Assembly: GCA_964631835.1 (NCBI GenBank)
Contig: CAZWAD010000020.1
Coordinates: 8,159-72,158 of the forward strand
DNA length: 64,000 nucleotides
Origin: Bog-950 sp964631835
GTDB taxonomy: Bacteria > Bacteroidota > Bacteroidia > Chitinophagales > LD1
Direction of reading: 5' to 3'
In this document: positions 36,142-45,865 of the stretch, in pieces
How positions within the stretch are numbered: the first letter of the stretch is position 1
Layout: every line of letters starts with the position of its first letter
Made by a program: the position numbers and the translations under genes
The notes under the pieces: generated by a model
The model's database searches: none
Told to the model about the DNA's origin: nothing
Seen by the model: only the letters and a program-made list of their open reading frames with translations

Positions 36142-37899
36142 CTACATGGCTTTGCACCATTTGAAAGTTTTTGAAGCATTATTGGTGCGCAACGTTATCA
36201 AATAAACTCCGTTAGGAAGGTAGTTATTTTGATATAGGAAACTTGAGCCGGATATATCAATAGAAGAAATTATCTGACCGGTGACGGCTACAATCTGCAT
36301 TTGCAACTTTTGTAATTCCGGGTTTGTAACCCTGAACAAATTTATGTTTTGCTGCAACTCAACGTTCAGTTCACCCATCACATTTAATCCAACCGCACAC
36401 ATGGCATCAGCAGAAGGATTATATGGAGCAAAGCCATAATGAAACATATTGCGGTATATAGGGCAGTAATATCTGCCGTTGGTGAGCATGGTATCAGCTT
36501 CTACCAACAGGAAATAAGCATCGCGCATGGAAATATTTTGCGAATATGAGTAATGAGTCTGCAAAATGAGACTGTCTGTAGCAATTCTGCCTATTTCATT
36601 ATGAAGGGCGTATAATGCAGAAGCCCACATTTCGCCATTGCGGTAAATGCTTGTAAGCAGGCTGTCAGGATACCTCCTGGTTGTAGTCAATACTCGCCCT
36701 TTCCAAAACTGATTGTGACCGTCCCAGTTGAAAGTCCAGTATTCATTAAACGAACTGAGCGCCTTGGAATATGAACCCGCTATATAATCGCCAAAACCTT
36801 CATCGAGAGCATTACGTTCGTTACCAAAATTGGTTCCCATAGCGCTGGTTTCGGATATGGAATGAGCATACTCATGTACGCATACATCCGCATCTTCAGC
36901 ATCGTCAACACCGCCAGTACCATGATAAATACGGTGCGGGGTTGAACTGTAAACAAAATATGAGTTGTCGGCTCCGTTAAGAGCATGCGGGTCAACTTCA
37001 ACCAGCCCGTTAGCCGATGTGAAACCAAGTGATTGAATATGATTTTGAATAGTGCTGATGTGATAATAAGCATTCACATCTTCAAAGCCTGACTGCGAGC
37101 GGTCAAAATAAAAATACGGAGTATCGGATGTAACTACGGGAATGTTGGGCAAGTCGAAATCGACAATACGGACGTAAGGATTTTTGAGGGTAAAAGTAGT
37201 GCCATCAAAATCGGTTTTAAAAGTAACTGTTTGGTATTGCGCATCAATCCATGTTGAGTTAGAATCAGAATTATCTTTGTATGCCGTACCTGTATCATAG
37301 AACTGCTGTGCAGTTGTCAACGGGTCGGGGTTAAAGATTTTTCCACTAACCATTGAATCAGGAGCAGAGAAATAAACTCTCAAATCGTGCGTGAAAACAA
37401 TTTCACCGTTGGCAGCCAGAGTCTCGTAATAATTATTCTCAATACTCTTTTCAGCCAAAACAGGCAAACCGGTTTCAGGATGAATGGCAATAACCGGGTT
37501 TTCTGTAGCTACAGTAGTGTTTACATTCCACCCACTTGTGTTTTCTGAATTATCGAAAATGGAGCGGATAATATTGTTTTTGTCAAGGTTCAGTTTCACT
37601 TCGCTTTGGTAAATTTTTATACCGTTAAAAGTTTGAGTAAAAGAGTAATGAAACCCACCAGGGCTTTCATTGACATAATTCAGGTGGACGGAAACGCGAT
37701 GGTCGCGCAGGTTCTCAATATTCTTTATCAGGTAATTTCCAACATTTGCTGCACTGTTTTCGCCCTCTAACTTTACCTTTGGGAAATACGATTTACAGTT
37801 TGAATTTTTGTATTGAACAGGGGAATAGTTGCCGTCTGTTTTTTGGGTAAAAGCATAGGTATAGGAAGCAATTGCTAAAGTGAGTAATATGTTTTTCAT
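36142..37899 (-). CDS. Secreted zinc metallopeptidase (M36/M4-like) with T9SS-type C-terminus
   Basis: 585 residues: a signal peptide (MKNILLTLAIASYTYAFTQ), an N-terminal FTP-like propeptide region (HVSVHLNYVNESPGG region through IKIYQSEVKLNLD), then a gluzincin-type catalytic domain. VHEYAHSISE carries HExxH with two zinc ligands and the general base; NALDEGFGDYIAGS about 20 residues later supplies the third ligand, as in fungalysin/thermolysin relatives. The last ~80 residues (LFRVTNPELQKLQMQIVAVT to KTFKWCKAM) resemble a type A T9SS domain but lack the usual YPNP opening, so the secretion assignment is softer. Likely an extracellular protease made as a zymogen. Confidence 0.82.
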   Translation of the reverse strand: MKNILLTLAIASYTYAFTQKTDGNYSPVQYKNSNCKSYFPKVKLEGENSAANVGNYLIKNIENLRDHRVSVHLNYVNESPGGFHYSFTQTFNGIKIYQSEVKLNLDKNNIIRSIFDNSENTSGWNVNTTVATENPVIAIHPETGLPVLAEKSIENNYYETLAANGEIVFTHDLRVYFSAPDSMVSGKIFNPDPLTTAQQFYDTGTAYKDNSDSNSTWIDAQYQTVTFKTDFDGTTFTLKNPYVRIVDFDLPNIPVVTSDTPYFYFDRSQSGFEDVNAYYHISTIQNHIQSLGFTSANGLVEVDPHALNGADNSYFVYSSTPHRIYHGTGGVDDAEDADVCVHEYAHSISETSAMGTNFGNERNALDEGFGDYIAGSYSKALSSFNEYWTFNWDGHNQFWKGRVLTTTRRYPDSLLTSIYRNGEMWASALYALHNEIGRIATDSLILQTHYSYSQNISMRDAYFLLVEADTMLTNGRYYCPIYRNMFHYGFAPYNPSADAMCAVGLNVMGELNVELQQNINLFRVTNPELQKLQMQIVAVTGQIISSIDISGSSFLYQNNYLPNGVYLITLRTNNASKTFKWCKAM

Positions 37900-37946
37900 A
37901 CAGTTTAAAGATAGACTAAATTTAGCATTAGCAAAGGTTTTAAACG

Positions 37947-38822
37947 TTAGGAATTATTGGAAACAATAATCAAAACTATGGCTACAACGGCAAATATGAG
38001 CCCCAACAAATTAATTTTTGAAATCTTTTCCTTAAAAAAGATAAACGCAGCAAAAGCAGAACATGCAATTGTAGACAGGTTGCTTACCGGGAAAACAACC
38101 GAACTACCCCAATTCATCGTTTCCAGAGATTTAAGCATAAATACAAATGAGAAATAATTCGGAATTCCTACAGCAATACCCCCTGCAACATTTCTCCATT
38201 TAAATTTTGTTTCACGGCTTATAAACCGGTAAGCCAGAACAGTACTCCCGAATGTTGCGGCAGTGAAAAAATTCATGGTAACAAAAGGAATAATGTCGCT
38301 GCTGCCTAAAAGCACTTTGTTGGCGTATTGCACACCCGAATCGCACAAGCCACTGCCTGCAAAAACGATAAATGGAAACAGCATCTGCAATTTGGCGTGC
38401 TTGTGGTGCTCATCTAAATGCCGGTAGGTGGAAAGAATTACGGCTACAAAAGCAAAAAGGATTCCAATCAGTTTTAGGCTGTTGTACGGTTCCTCGTAAA
38501 TCAGAAAGGCGAATATCACCGGGAAAACAAGCCCGAGTTTCATGGAAACAGAGGCTGCTGAAACGCTGAACAGGCGGACTGTTTCACCCGTTAAAGTAAA
38601 AACGGTAATGAAGCCAGCTCCCAGCACAAAAGCAAACCAAAGCCAGTTGGCATGAGCAATATCACCGAAAGTATTTTTAGGAACAAAGAACACACCGCAG
38701 CCAAAAGCCACCCAATAATTAAAAACTATTGCATCAAATGTTTGGATGGCATATTTTTCAAATACTTTAAACAGGAGGATAAACGCAGCCGTACAAAGAA
38801 CAGACAGAACGAGATAAATCAT
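37947..38822 (-). CDS. DMT-superfamily (EamA-like) transporter
   Basis: 291 residues with ten predicted TM helices in two repeated halves of five, the EamA drug/metabolite transporter layout. Examples are the first helix LVLSVLCTAAFILLFKVF and the last, INLLGLIFAVVAIVLIIVS. A conserved SVSMKLGLVFPVIFAFLIYEEP block matches the end of the first half. The substrate is unknown. The start overlaps the ribD stop (ATGA), so it is downstream in a ribD operon; a link to riboflavin export is possible but unsupported by any motif. Confidence 0.85.
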   Translation of the reverse strand: MIYLVLSVLCTAAFILLFKVFEKYAIQTFDAIVFNYWVAFGCGVFFVPKNTFGDIAHANWLWFAFVLGAGFITVFTLTGETVRLFSVSAASVSMKLGLVFPVIFAFLIYEEPYNSLKLIGILFAFVAVILSTYRHLDEHHKHAKLQMLFPFIVFAGSGLCDSGVQYANKVLLGSSDIIPFVTMNFFTAATFGSTVLAYRFISRETKFKWRNVAGGIAVGIPNYFSFVFMLKSLETMNWGSSVVFPVSNLSTIACSAFAAFIFFKEKISKINLLGLIFAVVAIVLIIVSNNS

Positions 38823-39853
38823 GAATTCGGGTTGGTGAAGATTTTCAGGAGGTCGTTTTCTATATCGCTTTCTTCGATTAAAGTTCCGGTAACCTGAGGG
38901 GCGGGCTTCCCGCTTTGAAGTTGATGCGGAGTGAAAAATATCCGCGCTTCATCCCAAAGATTTTTGCAGATAAAATAATTTAACGTTTCAGCACCACCCT
39001 CAATGATCACAGATGATACATTTTTTTGGCTAAGTGTGTGGAGTATTTGTTCTTCGGTATTTTCTTCAAAATCAACTTTTATGTGTTCTGTATTCCTATT
39101 AACTGAACTTTCTATTTGATTGAACACTATTGTTGGAGCGTCTCTGCTGAAAATGGAATGGTTTGACCCTAGTTCAAGGTTTTTATCTATAGTAATTCGG
39201 ATAGGATTCTTGCCGTGCCACAGCCTCACTGTAAGTTGTGGGTTATCTGTTTCCACGGTTTTTCTTCCAACAAGAATTGCCTGCTCTTCGCTGCGCCACT
39301 TGTGAACTAACTTTTTCGATTGTACGTTGGTTAACCAAAACTGTTTGGATTCCTGTGGCGCAATAAAGCCATCAGAACTCTGTGCCCATTTTAGAATAAT
39401 ATAAGGGCGATGCTTGACATGAAAAGTGAAAAATCTGCAATTCAGAAAATCAGATGCTTTCTGAAGTACTCCTAAACTTACATCTATACCGGCATCCTTT
39501 AATTTCAGAACTCCTTTTCCTCCTACCAATGGGTTCGGGTCAATGCTTCCGATAGCAATACAGGGGATTTTTTTTAAGATTATTAAATCGGCACATGGTG
39601 GTGTTTTGCCGAAGTGCGAACAAGGCTCCAGGTTTACATATAAAGTGGATTGTAGTAACAATTCCTGGTTTGAAACAGAGTTAATGGCATTAACCTCTGC
39701 ATGAGTACCCCCAAATCTTTCATGATAACCTTCCCCTATTATCTTCCCGTCATGAACAATCACACAACCTACTAGGGGGTTAGGAGCAACATTGCCAAGC
39801 CCCTTTAAAGCAAGGTCAAGGCAGCGCTGCATAAATTGCTCATCAATATCCAT
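38819..39853 (-). CDS. ribD: Bifunctional riboflavin biosynthesis deaminase/reductase (RibD)
   Basis: 344 residues. The N-terminal deaminase has the zinc site HAEVNAI and PCSHFGKTPPCADLI, and NPLVGCVIVHDGKIIGEGYH. The C-terminal reductase has ILKWAQSSDGFIA, ILVGRKTVETDNPQLTVR and VIIEGGAETLNYFI. It carries out the deamination and reduction between GTP cyclohydrolase II product and the ribityl pyrimidine. Divergent from prmC with 57 bp between starts. The DMT transporter gene overlaps its stop. Confidence 0.94.
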   Translation of the reverse strand: MDIDEQFMQRCLDLALKGLGNVAPNPLVGCVIVHDGKIIGEGYHERFGGTHAEVNAINSVSNQELLLQSTLYVNLEPCSHFGKTPPCADLIILKKIPCIAIGSIDPNPLVGGKGVLKLKDAGIDVSLGVLQKASDFLNCRFFTFHVKHRPYIILKWAQSSDGFIAPQESKQFWLTNVQSKKLVHKWRSEEQAILVGRKTVETDNPQLTVRLWHGKNPIRITIDKNLELGSNHSIFSRDAPTIVFNQIESSVNRNTEHIKVDFEENTEEQILHTLSQKNVSSVIIEGGAETLNYFICKNLWDEARIFFTPHQLQSGKPAPQVTGTLIEESDIENDLLKIFTNPNS

Positions 39854-39898
39854 TGAAACGAAAATAGTAATTCAAATTTCTGATGGTTTGGAGAAAGC

Positions 39899-39906
39899 TA
39901 TTTTTG
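39899..39906 (+). promoter_or_regulatory. putative -7 element upstream of prmC
   Basis: TATTTTTG matches TAnnTTTG and ends 4 nt before the prmC ATG at 39911, implying a nearly leaderless transcript. There is no good -33 box at the expected spacing (TTTC at 39877-39880 with 18 bp). Confidence 0.3.
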
Positions 39907-39910
39907 AACA

Positions 39911-40759
39911 ATGACAATCAGTGAAATTCAAAAGCAATTTAGGGAGAAACTTTCTGTAATTTATGATGAACGCGAAGCGCAAGCAATTACAAGAATTGTT
40001 TTTGATAAAATATTCAAGGCTGAAACATACAGGCAATCCTTAGACCGGTTCAGAATTCCTACTTCCGAACAGGGCAAGGAGATAAAGGTTATTCTCAGTC
40101 GTCTGCTAACTTATGAGCCGGTGCAATACGTTTTAGGTGAAGCTGATTTTTACGGGTTGAAATTTAAGGTAAATAGGTGTGTATTAATTCCCCGCCCAGA
40201 AACAGAGGAGTTGGTTGCTTGGATTGTTTCGGAGTTTAAATTTAGGGGCTCGGATTTGAAAATCCTTGATATTGGAACTGGGAGCGGCTGCATCTCAATT
40301 TCACTGGCAACGAGATTTACTGAAGCGTTAATAGAAGCATGTGATGTAAGTAACAATGCTTTGAAGGTTGCTGAAGAGAATAATGCTGTCAATCACACGA
40401 AGGTAAATTTTTTCAGCATGGACATTCTCAGGGAAAGGTTGCCTGAAGATGCTTACGACCTGATTATCAGTAATCCCCCCTACATTTCTGTAAATGAAAC
40501 GCTAAATCTTGGAAAGAATGTTTTGTTGTATGAGCCTCATCTGGCGCTGTTTCCTGAAAGTACTGATGATTTAATATTCTATCGAAAAATTTCGGAGCAG
40601 GCTATTTCCGCTTTAAAGTTTGGCGGAAAATTGTTTTTTGAAGTTAGTTACCTGAAAGGAGAGGACGTAATGAATATTCTGAAAGAGCAGGGGTTCAGAA
40701 ACACGGAATTAAAAAAAGATTTAAGTGGAAAGGATAGAATGGTTAAAGGAGAGAAATAA
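39911..40759 (+). CDS. prmC: Peptide chain release factor N5-glutamine methyltransferase (PrmC)
   Basis: 282 residues that methylate the GGQ glutamine of release factors RF1/RF2 with SAM. The helical N-terminal domain ends with YEPVQYVLGEADFYGLKF. The methyltransferase domain has ILIPRPETEELV, ILDIGTGSGCISISLA (SAM site) and the catalytic NPPYIS. The C-terminus ends KDLSGKDRMVKGEK, typical of the family. Confidence 0.94.
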   Translation: MTISEIQKQFREKLSVIYDEREAQAITRIVFDKIFKAETYRQSLDRFRIPTSEQGKEIKVILSRLLTYEPVQYVLGEADFYGLKFKVNRCVLIPRPETEELVAWIVSEFKFRGSDLKILDIGTGSGCISISLATRFTEALIEACDVSNNALKVAEENNAVNHTKVNFFSMDILRERLPEDAYDLIISNPPYISVNETLNLGKNVLLYEPHLALFPESTDDLIFYRKISEQAISALKFGGKLFFEVSYLKGEDVMNILKEQGFRNTELKKDLSGKDRMVKGEK

Positions 40760-40855
40760 TCGGCAATTTAGGGATAGATTTCGGTTAAACGTATTTATGC
40801 ACGTTATCACTAGTTCTCGCCTGTTTGATGTAACTTAGCCCCCGGATTTAAAGGC

Positions 40856-41269
40856 ATGAAAAAAACACATATCATTTTACTATTGCTGGTAGCTGTCAGT
40901 GTTGGCGTTATTATTGCCCGTACAGGCGATTATACCACGTATGAAAACTTTCCTCACGCCAAAGAAAAAGGAAAAGCGGTGAATGTGGTTGGTTATCTGG
41001 TAAAAGATAGACCAATGAACTATGACCCGCAAAAAGACCCCAATTTTTTTTCATTTATCATGACTGACAAAGATGGAAATGAGTGCAGGGTGATATACAA
41101 GGGCGCAAAGCCTCAGGACTTTGAACGAAGCGAACAACTTGTTGTTAAAGGAAAAATGGAAGGTGAGGTTTTTAATTGTTCTGAAATTTCAATGAAATGT
41201 CCATCAAAATATGTGAATGACGAAATTGTTTTGAAGGAAACAGAAGTGACTGTGAAAGCGGGTTCATAA
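40856..41269 (+). CDS. ccmE: Cytochrome c maturation heme chaperone CcmE, CxxxY variant
   Basis: 137 residues: an N-terminal membrane anchor (residues 4-20) followed by an OB-fold domain with VNVVGYLVKDRP, FSFIMTDKDGNECRVIYKG and KPQDFERSEQLVVKGKMEG. Canonical CcmE binds heme covalently through His in HxxxY; here the matching site is CPSKY (Cys115-Tyr119), so a cysteine replaces the histidine. CxxxY CcmE proteins are known from some archaea and sulfate reducers. It is followed by ccmF/ccsA 58 bp downstream, which would take the heme for ligation. Confidence 0.88.
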   Translation: MKKTHIILLLLVAVSVGVIIARTGDYTTYENFPHAKEKGKAVNVVGYLVKDRPMNYDPQKDPNFFSFIMTDKDGNECRVIYKGAKPQDFERSEQLVVKGKMEGEVFNCSEISMKCPSKYVNDEIVLKETEVTVKAGS

Positions 41270-41327
41270 TGTCAACTCTATGACTCTCCTCTTTAACCTG
41301 CAATGACTTTTGAACTAAAGATTTAAA

Positions 41328-43850
41328 ATGCTTGAATTTTTTTCCTCCCGTTTTGGTGCAGAAGGTTTTTTGAACGAAAAGCTATGGCTCGGTCACCTCG
41401 GCCATTTTTTTATTGTATTCAGTTTTGCCGCTTCGTTGTTGGCATTTGTGGCATACTTTACTGCAGAGTTTTCGTTTGATGATGCCAAAAAGAAAAGTTG
41501 GAACCGTTTGGCGCGTATTTCATTCGTCTGTCACGGTGCGGCCGTGTTTGGAGTTTTTGTTCTGCTTTTTATCATGATACTTAACCACATGTTCGAGTAT
41601 CATTATGCGTGGCGACATTCGTCCACTGAACTCCCTCTCAAATATATCATCAGTAGTTTTTGGGAAGGGCAGGAGGGGAGTTTTCTTTTATGGCAGTTTT
41701 GGCTGGTAGTTTTGGGGATTTCAGGAATCTTTACTCTGAAAAACTATGAAAACCCGGTGATGGGGGTTACTTCACTTACGCAGGTCTTTCTCGGCTCCAT
41801 GGTTTTGGGTATTTATTTGCTCGGATATAAAGCCGGCAGTAACCCATTTGTGTTATTGCGCAACGAAATGGCTGAGGCACCGGTGTTTCAAAAGCCAAAC
41901 TACCTGGATTTTATACAAGATGGAAACGGGCTTAATCCCTTGCTTCAAAATTATTGGATGACTATACACCCACCGGTTTTGTTTCTCGGCTTTGCATCGG
42001 TTACTATTCCATTTGCGTTTGTGATAGGAAGTTTACTTAGGAAAGATTGGGAAGGCTGGGTAAAACCTGCTTTGCCTTGGACTTTGTTTTCCGTTGCAGT
42101 TCTTGGCACAGGAATTTTAATGGGCGGTGCCTGGGCTTATGAATCGCTGAGTTTTGGTGGTTTTTGGGCATGGGACCCGGTGGAGAATATGAGCTTTGTG
42201 CCATGGCTGATGGTGGTTGCAGGCTTGCATATGCTTCTGGTTTACCGGTACACAAAACATTCCGGAATCAGTACGTATGTATTTTTTATTCTGGCTTTTG
42301 GCTTTGTTCTCTATTCCACCTTTTTAACACGCAGCGGCATTTTGGGCGACACTTCGGTTCATGCATTTACCGATTTGGGAATGACCGGTCAGTTGTTGCT
42401 GTATATGCTTTTTTTTCTGGTCTTGTCCTTTACACTACTTTTTATCAGGTTGTTGAAAAGGCAAATTCCTTTTGCTCAAAAGGAAGAAGAATTACTCAGC
42501 CGTGAATTATGGATGTTTATTGGCGCTCTCGTTTTATTGCTCTCTGCGGTGCAAATGACGTTTACCACATCAATCCCTGTTTGGAACACCATTTTTGAAT
42601 CGCTGTTTCAAAAGCTGAACATGGAAAAACTGGCGCCACCGGTTGATGTTGTTGACCATTATAACCGGGTGCAGATTTGGCTGGGTTTTTTAGTAGGTCT
42701 GCTCACAGGCCTGGTTCAGTTTCTTGCTTACAAAGTTGGTAAAATTCCCGGTACAGCGAGGTGGGGCTTGTATTCATTTGTTTTATCGGTGGCAGTTTCT
42801 GTTGTTATTGCTCTTTTGATGGGTATAAATTTTATTGAACAATATGCTTTTGAAAAATTCAACTTTAAGTTCTGGTTTATCTCCGGTGCTTTTGTTTTTT
42901 TGGGGGCTTCTCTCTTCGCTATCTTCGGCAATCTTTCCTATCTCTTTTTTGTAATTAAGGGAAATACAAAACTTCTGGGGGGAAGTATTTCTCACTTTGG
43001 TTTCGGGGTATTTTTGCTGGGCGTTTTGATTTCGCAGCACTCGAAGGAAGTTATTTCTTACAACTGGGCGGGCATCAATTTCGGAAAAGAATTTAAGACA
43101 AATGAAAAACTGGAAAATGTTCTGCTGCTGCGCGATTCCACAGTGGTCATGGGTGACTATCTTGTAACTTATGTGGGAACCAGGGAAGAAAAGCCCAACC
43201 ATTACTACGAGGTAAAATATCAGTGCATGGATTCAGCCACTGGAAAAATTATGGAAGAGTTCACTTTAAAACCAAATGCTCAAATCAATCCCAAGATGGG
43301 CTTGATTGCAAACCCCGATACAAAACATTATCTCACAAAAGATGTGTTTACCCATGTTTCATCAGTACCCGACAATTCTAAACTGAAAGACACTATATTG
43401 AATGTGGAAGCTGCGGTAGGGGATTCTTTTTTTACCCGTTCATCTCTTATCATTCTCGAATCTCTGAACCCCGATCCGGGCTTGCCGGCAGGTTTCGATA
43501 GAACCGGTAAATTGATGGTAGGCGCTAATCTTTCCGTAAAAGATGAAAAGGGGAAAACTTTTCACGCACAACCGGTGTTTGTAATTGATTTGGCAAACGG
43601 AAACTCTGTCAATTCCGTACCCGCAGAAGTGAAAGAACAGGGATTGGTTGTTGACATCTCAAAGATAGACCCGCAAACTAAAAAATTGAACCTGCTGATT
43701 CGCGAAAGCGAGAAACCGGCCGATTTCATCATCATGAAAGCTATTGTCTTTCCTTATATCAACCTCGTTTGGCTGGGTGGAATTATTACCTTCCTCGGTG
43801 CTTTAATAAGTATGGTGAGAAGGGCACAGGAGAACAGGCGGACGGCTTGA
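41328..43850 (+). CDS. ccmF: Cytochrome c heme lyase CcmF/CcsA-type protein
   Basis: 840 residues with many TM helices (about 15). The tryptophan-rich WWD-type heme-handling motif is clear in MGGAWAYESLSFGGFWAWD followed by PVENMSFVPWL. HPPVLFLGFASVTIPFAF and a second His-containing block also fit. The C-terminal ~270 residues form an extracytoplasmic domain before a last TM helix. At 840 residues it is longer than E. coli CcmF (about 650) as is common in Bacteroidota. It receives heme from CcmE and attaches it to CxxCH sites of apocytochromes. The P460-like lipoprotein at 46.4 kb could be one client. Confidence 0.9.
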   Translation: MLEFFSSRFGAEGFLNEKLWLGHLGHFFIVFSFAASLLAFVAYFTAEFSFDDAKKKSWNRLARISFVCHGAAVFGVFVLLFIMILNHMFEYHYAWRHSSTELPLKYIISSFWEGQEGSFLLWQFWLVVLGISGIFTLKNYENPVMGVTSLTQVFLGSMVLGIYLLGYKAGSNPFVLLRNEMAEAPVFQKPNYLDFIQDGNGLNPLLQNYWMTIHPPVLFLGFASVTIPFAFVIGSLLRKDWEGWVKPALPWTLFSVAVLGTGILMGGAWAYESLSFGGFWAWDPVENMSFVPWLMVVAGLHMLLVYRYTKHSGISTYVFFILAFGFVLYSTFLTRSGILGDTSVHAFTDLGMTGQLLLYMLFFLVLSFTLLFIRLLKRQIPFAQKEEELLSRELWMFIGALVLLLSAVQMTFTTSIPVWNTIFESLFQKLNMEKLAPPVDVVDHYNRVQIWLGFLVGLLTGLVQFLAYKVGKIPGTARWGLYSFVLSVAVSVVIALLMGINFIEQYAFEKFNFKFWFISGAFVFLGASLFAIFGNLSYLFFVIKGNTKLLGGSISHFGFGVFLLGVLISQHSKEVISYNWAGINFGKEFKTNEKLENVLLLRDSTVVMGDYLVTYVGTREEKPNHYYEVKYQCMDSATGKIMEEFTLKPNAQINPKMGLIANPDTKHYLTKDVFTHVSSVPDNSKLKDTILNVEAAVGDSFFTRSSLIILESLNPDPGLPAGFDRTGKLMVGANLSVKDEKGKTFHAQPVFVIDLANGNSVNSVPAEVKEQGLVVDISKIDPQTKKLNLLIRESEKPADFIIMKAIVFPYINLVWLGGIITFLGALISMVRRAQENRRTA

Positions 43851-43955
43851 TTTTTTTCAAAAATTTTTCTTCACGGGCAGTTAAAGGAAATTCACCGATT
43901 GCGAATAACCTGCGTCAAGTTTAATTGAAGAACATGAAGATAAATTTGTGCAAAA

Positions 43956-45767
43956 TTACCGCACAAGCAGAACCATTCCCTTACGCTCCACTTTTACACC
44001 ATCTTCGGCATAAAACTGAATAAGGTAGGCATATCCTCCCTGCTGTGCTTCTTTACCATGATCGGTTCCGTCCCAGCCTACATCGGGGTTGTTGCTTTCA
44101 AAAATGCGCGCTCCCCAGCGATTGTAAATTTGAAGGGTATAACCTTTCGGAGCGGTGTTAAATATCATGGTAGGTTTAAAAGCAGCATTAACAGCTACCG
44201 GACTTTCCGGATGAAAAGCAGTTGGGATATAAATGATGGGCCGGTGAATGATGCACACCTCGTTTGACCAACTTGAAAGCGTGGCTGAATAGTTGGCATC
44301 AGGCAAATTCAAATCGTAAACGGCCTCAATACGATAACAGAAAATTCCCCTTTCACTCAAAAACTGTTGCAGTGAATCAGAATAGGAATTAACACCGAAA
44401 GGAAATACCCTCAGTAGCTGGTAGCCGGAGCCATAGTTGCGGTATAGTTTATATTGCGTTACTGTTGCGCCATATAACTCATAATCATTCCATTCTAAAT
44501 TAGCAATATAGTAATCGTACAACTCACCCCTTAGGTTTACCGTTTTTACGTAAGGTGAAGGGTGTTGCGATTGGCAACTGTCGAAAGCTGTAACCTTATA
44601 AAAGTATGGATTCTTTTCCGGTTGAATTCCTGTTGAATCTATATGTGTTTCAAAAGCATTAAGTGGCGATGGAGCCGAAAACTGAAGGATATTAGTGTAT
44701 GACACATTGTTGGAGCTACGTTCAACTTTATAAAAAGTAAGTTCACCCATTACATCAATCAGCCAGGTAATGGAAATATGATTATCCAAACCAACCGTAG
44801 CGTTGGTAATATAATTATAAGCTGGCGGCTGCACCAGTGATGCTTTCAGGCAAAGCTTATTACTATTGGAAACAATATTGGTGTCAGCAGCGCTAATGGC
44901 GCGTACTATTACGCACAGCGAGTCTCCATCATTGAAACCTGTGTAATTGAACATAATCATGCTGCTGTCCACTGAACCAACTACATCATAAGGTCCGTTA
45001 TTCTTGCTTACAAGTATCCGGTACTCCTGAACACCCAATGGCCAGTTGATATACTTTGTCCAGTTTAAATTTACCCTGCGCTCACAGGCCGATGAGCCGG
45101 CAGTAAGATAAATGGTATAGTGAGGCGAAGTATTAAAAGCGCTTATGCTTCCGCAACTGTCAACCGCAGCAACGGTATATGCAAGCACACCGGAATCGGG
45201 GTTAGCTACCGCATCAATTGTAACTGTATTATTTATTCCGCAAACAGTATCGAAAGGCACAGCATTGCCATTCACCAGATAATAGTAGAGGATATAACAA
45301 TGGGTTTCAGGTGAAGTACCAGGTTCCCAGATAAATACTACATCGTTGTTTGGTATAACATCTACGCTTACTATATCCGGTGTAACCGGGTTCAGGTTAT
45401 CGAGTGTGTCGCTTTGCAGCGATGTAAAACCGGGGCAGTTGTAATTTGCTTCCATGTAAAACCACCAGTAAGGTGATGTGTTCAAATAACCGGCAAGTGT
45501 AAATGACTGAGTTGTAGATGATGTCACGGCAACCTGTGTATAAGGGCCTCCTATTCCGTTAGATGAAGCGTAAATAGTATATTGAACAAATGCCCCGCAG
45601 GCATTTAAAGGTGGGTTAGTCCAGTATAATGTTATATCCCCATTGGTGGAATTGTTCTGAACGCACTGCAAATCCGGTGCGGGAATGGTTTGGCTGATAC
45701 CCTTTGCAACAAAACATAACACAAAAAAAGGTGTGAAAAGAAATTTATGTTTCACTAAGTCAACCAT
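43956..45767 (-). CDS. Secreted multi-domain protein with type B T9SS domain
   Basis: 603 residues: a signal peptide (about 1-25), then four to five fibronectin-III/Ig-like segments. Examples are NGDITLYWTNPPLNACGAF, VVFIWEPGTSPETHCYILY, RVNLNWTKYINWPLGVQEY and ISITWLIDVMGELTFYKVE. The C-terminal CHU_C/gliding-associated domain begins IYIPTAFHPESPVAVNAAF, contains LQIYNRWGARIFES and GWDGTDHGKEAQQGGYAY, and ends RKGMVLLVR. Such proteins are exported by T9SS and tend to be held at the surface. No enzymatic domain is seen; a structural or adhesive role is likely. It is convergent with ccmF. Confidence 0.86.
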   Translation of the reverse strand: MVDLVKHKFLFTPFFVLCFVAKGISQTIPAPDLQCVQNNSTNGDITLYWTNPPLNACGAFVQYTIYASSNGIGGPYTQVAVTSSTTQSFTLAGYLNTSPYWWFYMEANYNCPGFTSLQSDTLDNLNPVTPDIVSVDVIPNNDVVFIWEPGTSPETHCYILYYYLVNGNAVPFDTVCGINNTVTIDAVANPDSGVLAYTVAAVDSCGSISAFNTSPHYTIYLTAGSSACERRVNLNWTKYINWPLGVQEYRILVSKNNGPYDVVGSVDSSMIMFNYTGFNDGDSLCVIVRAISAADTNIVSNSNKLCLKASLVQPPAYNYITNATVGLDNHISITWLIDVMGELTFYKVERSSNNVSYTNILQFSAPSPLNAFETHIDSTGIQPEKNPYFYKVTAFDSCQSQHPSPYVKTVNLRGELYDYYIANLEWNDYELYGATVTQYKLYRNYGSGYQLLRVFPFGVNSYSDSLQQFLSERGIFCYRIEAVYDLNLPDANYSATLSSWSNEVCIIHRPIIYIPTAFHPESPVAVNAAFKPTMIFNTAPKGYTLQIYNRWGARIFESNNPDVGWDGTDHGKEAQQGGYAYLIQFYAEDGVKVERKGMVLLVR

Positions 45768-45865
45768 GGCTGCAATTATAAAGAGGAATACTGAAACGCT
45801 TTAGTTGCAAGAATGTTTTATCATCAGAAGAATGTTTTTCTATTTTTAAGCACAAACAAATATCA

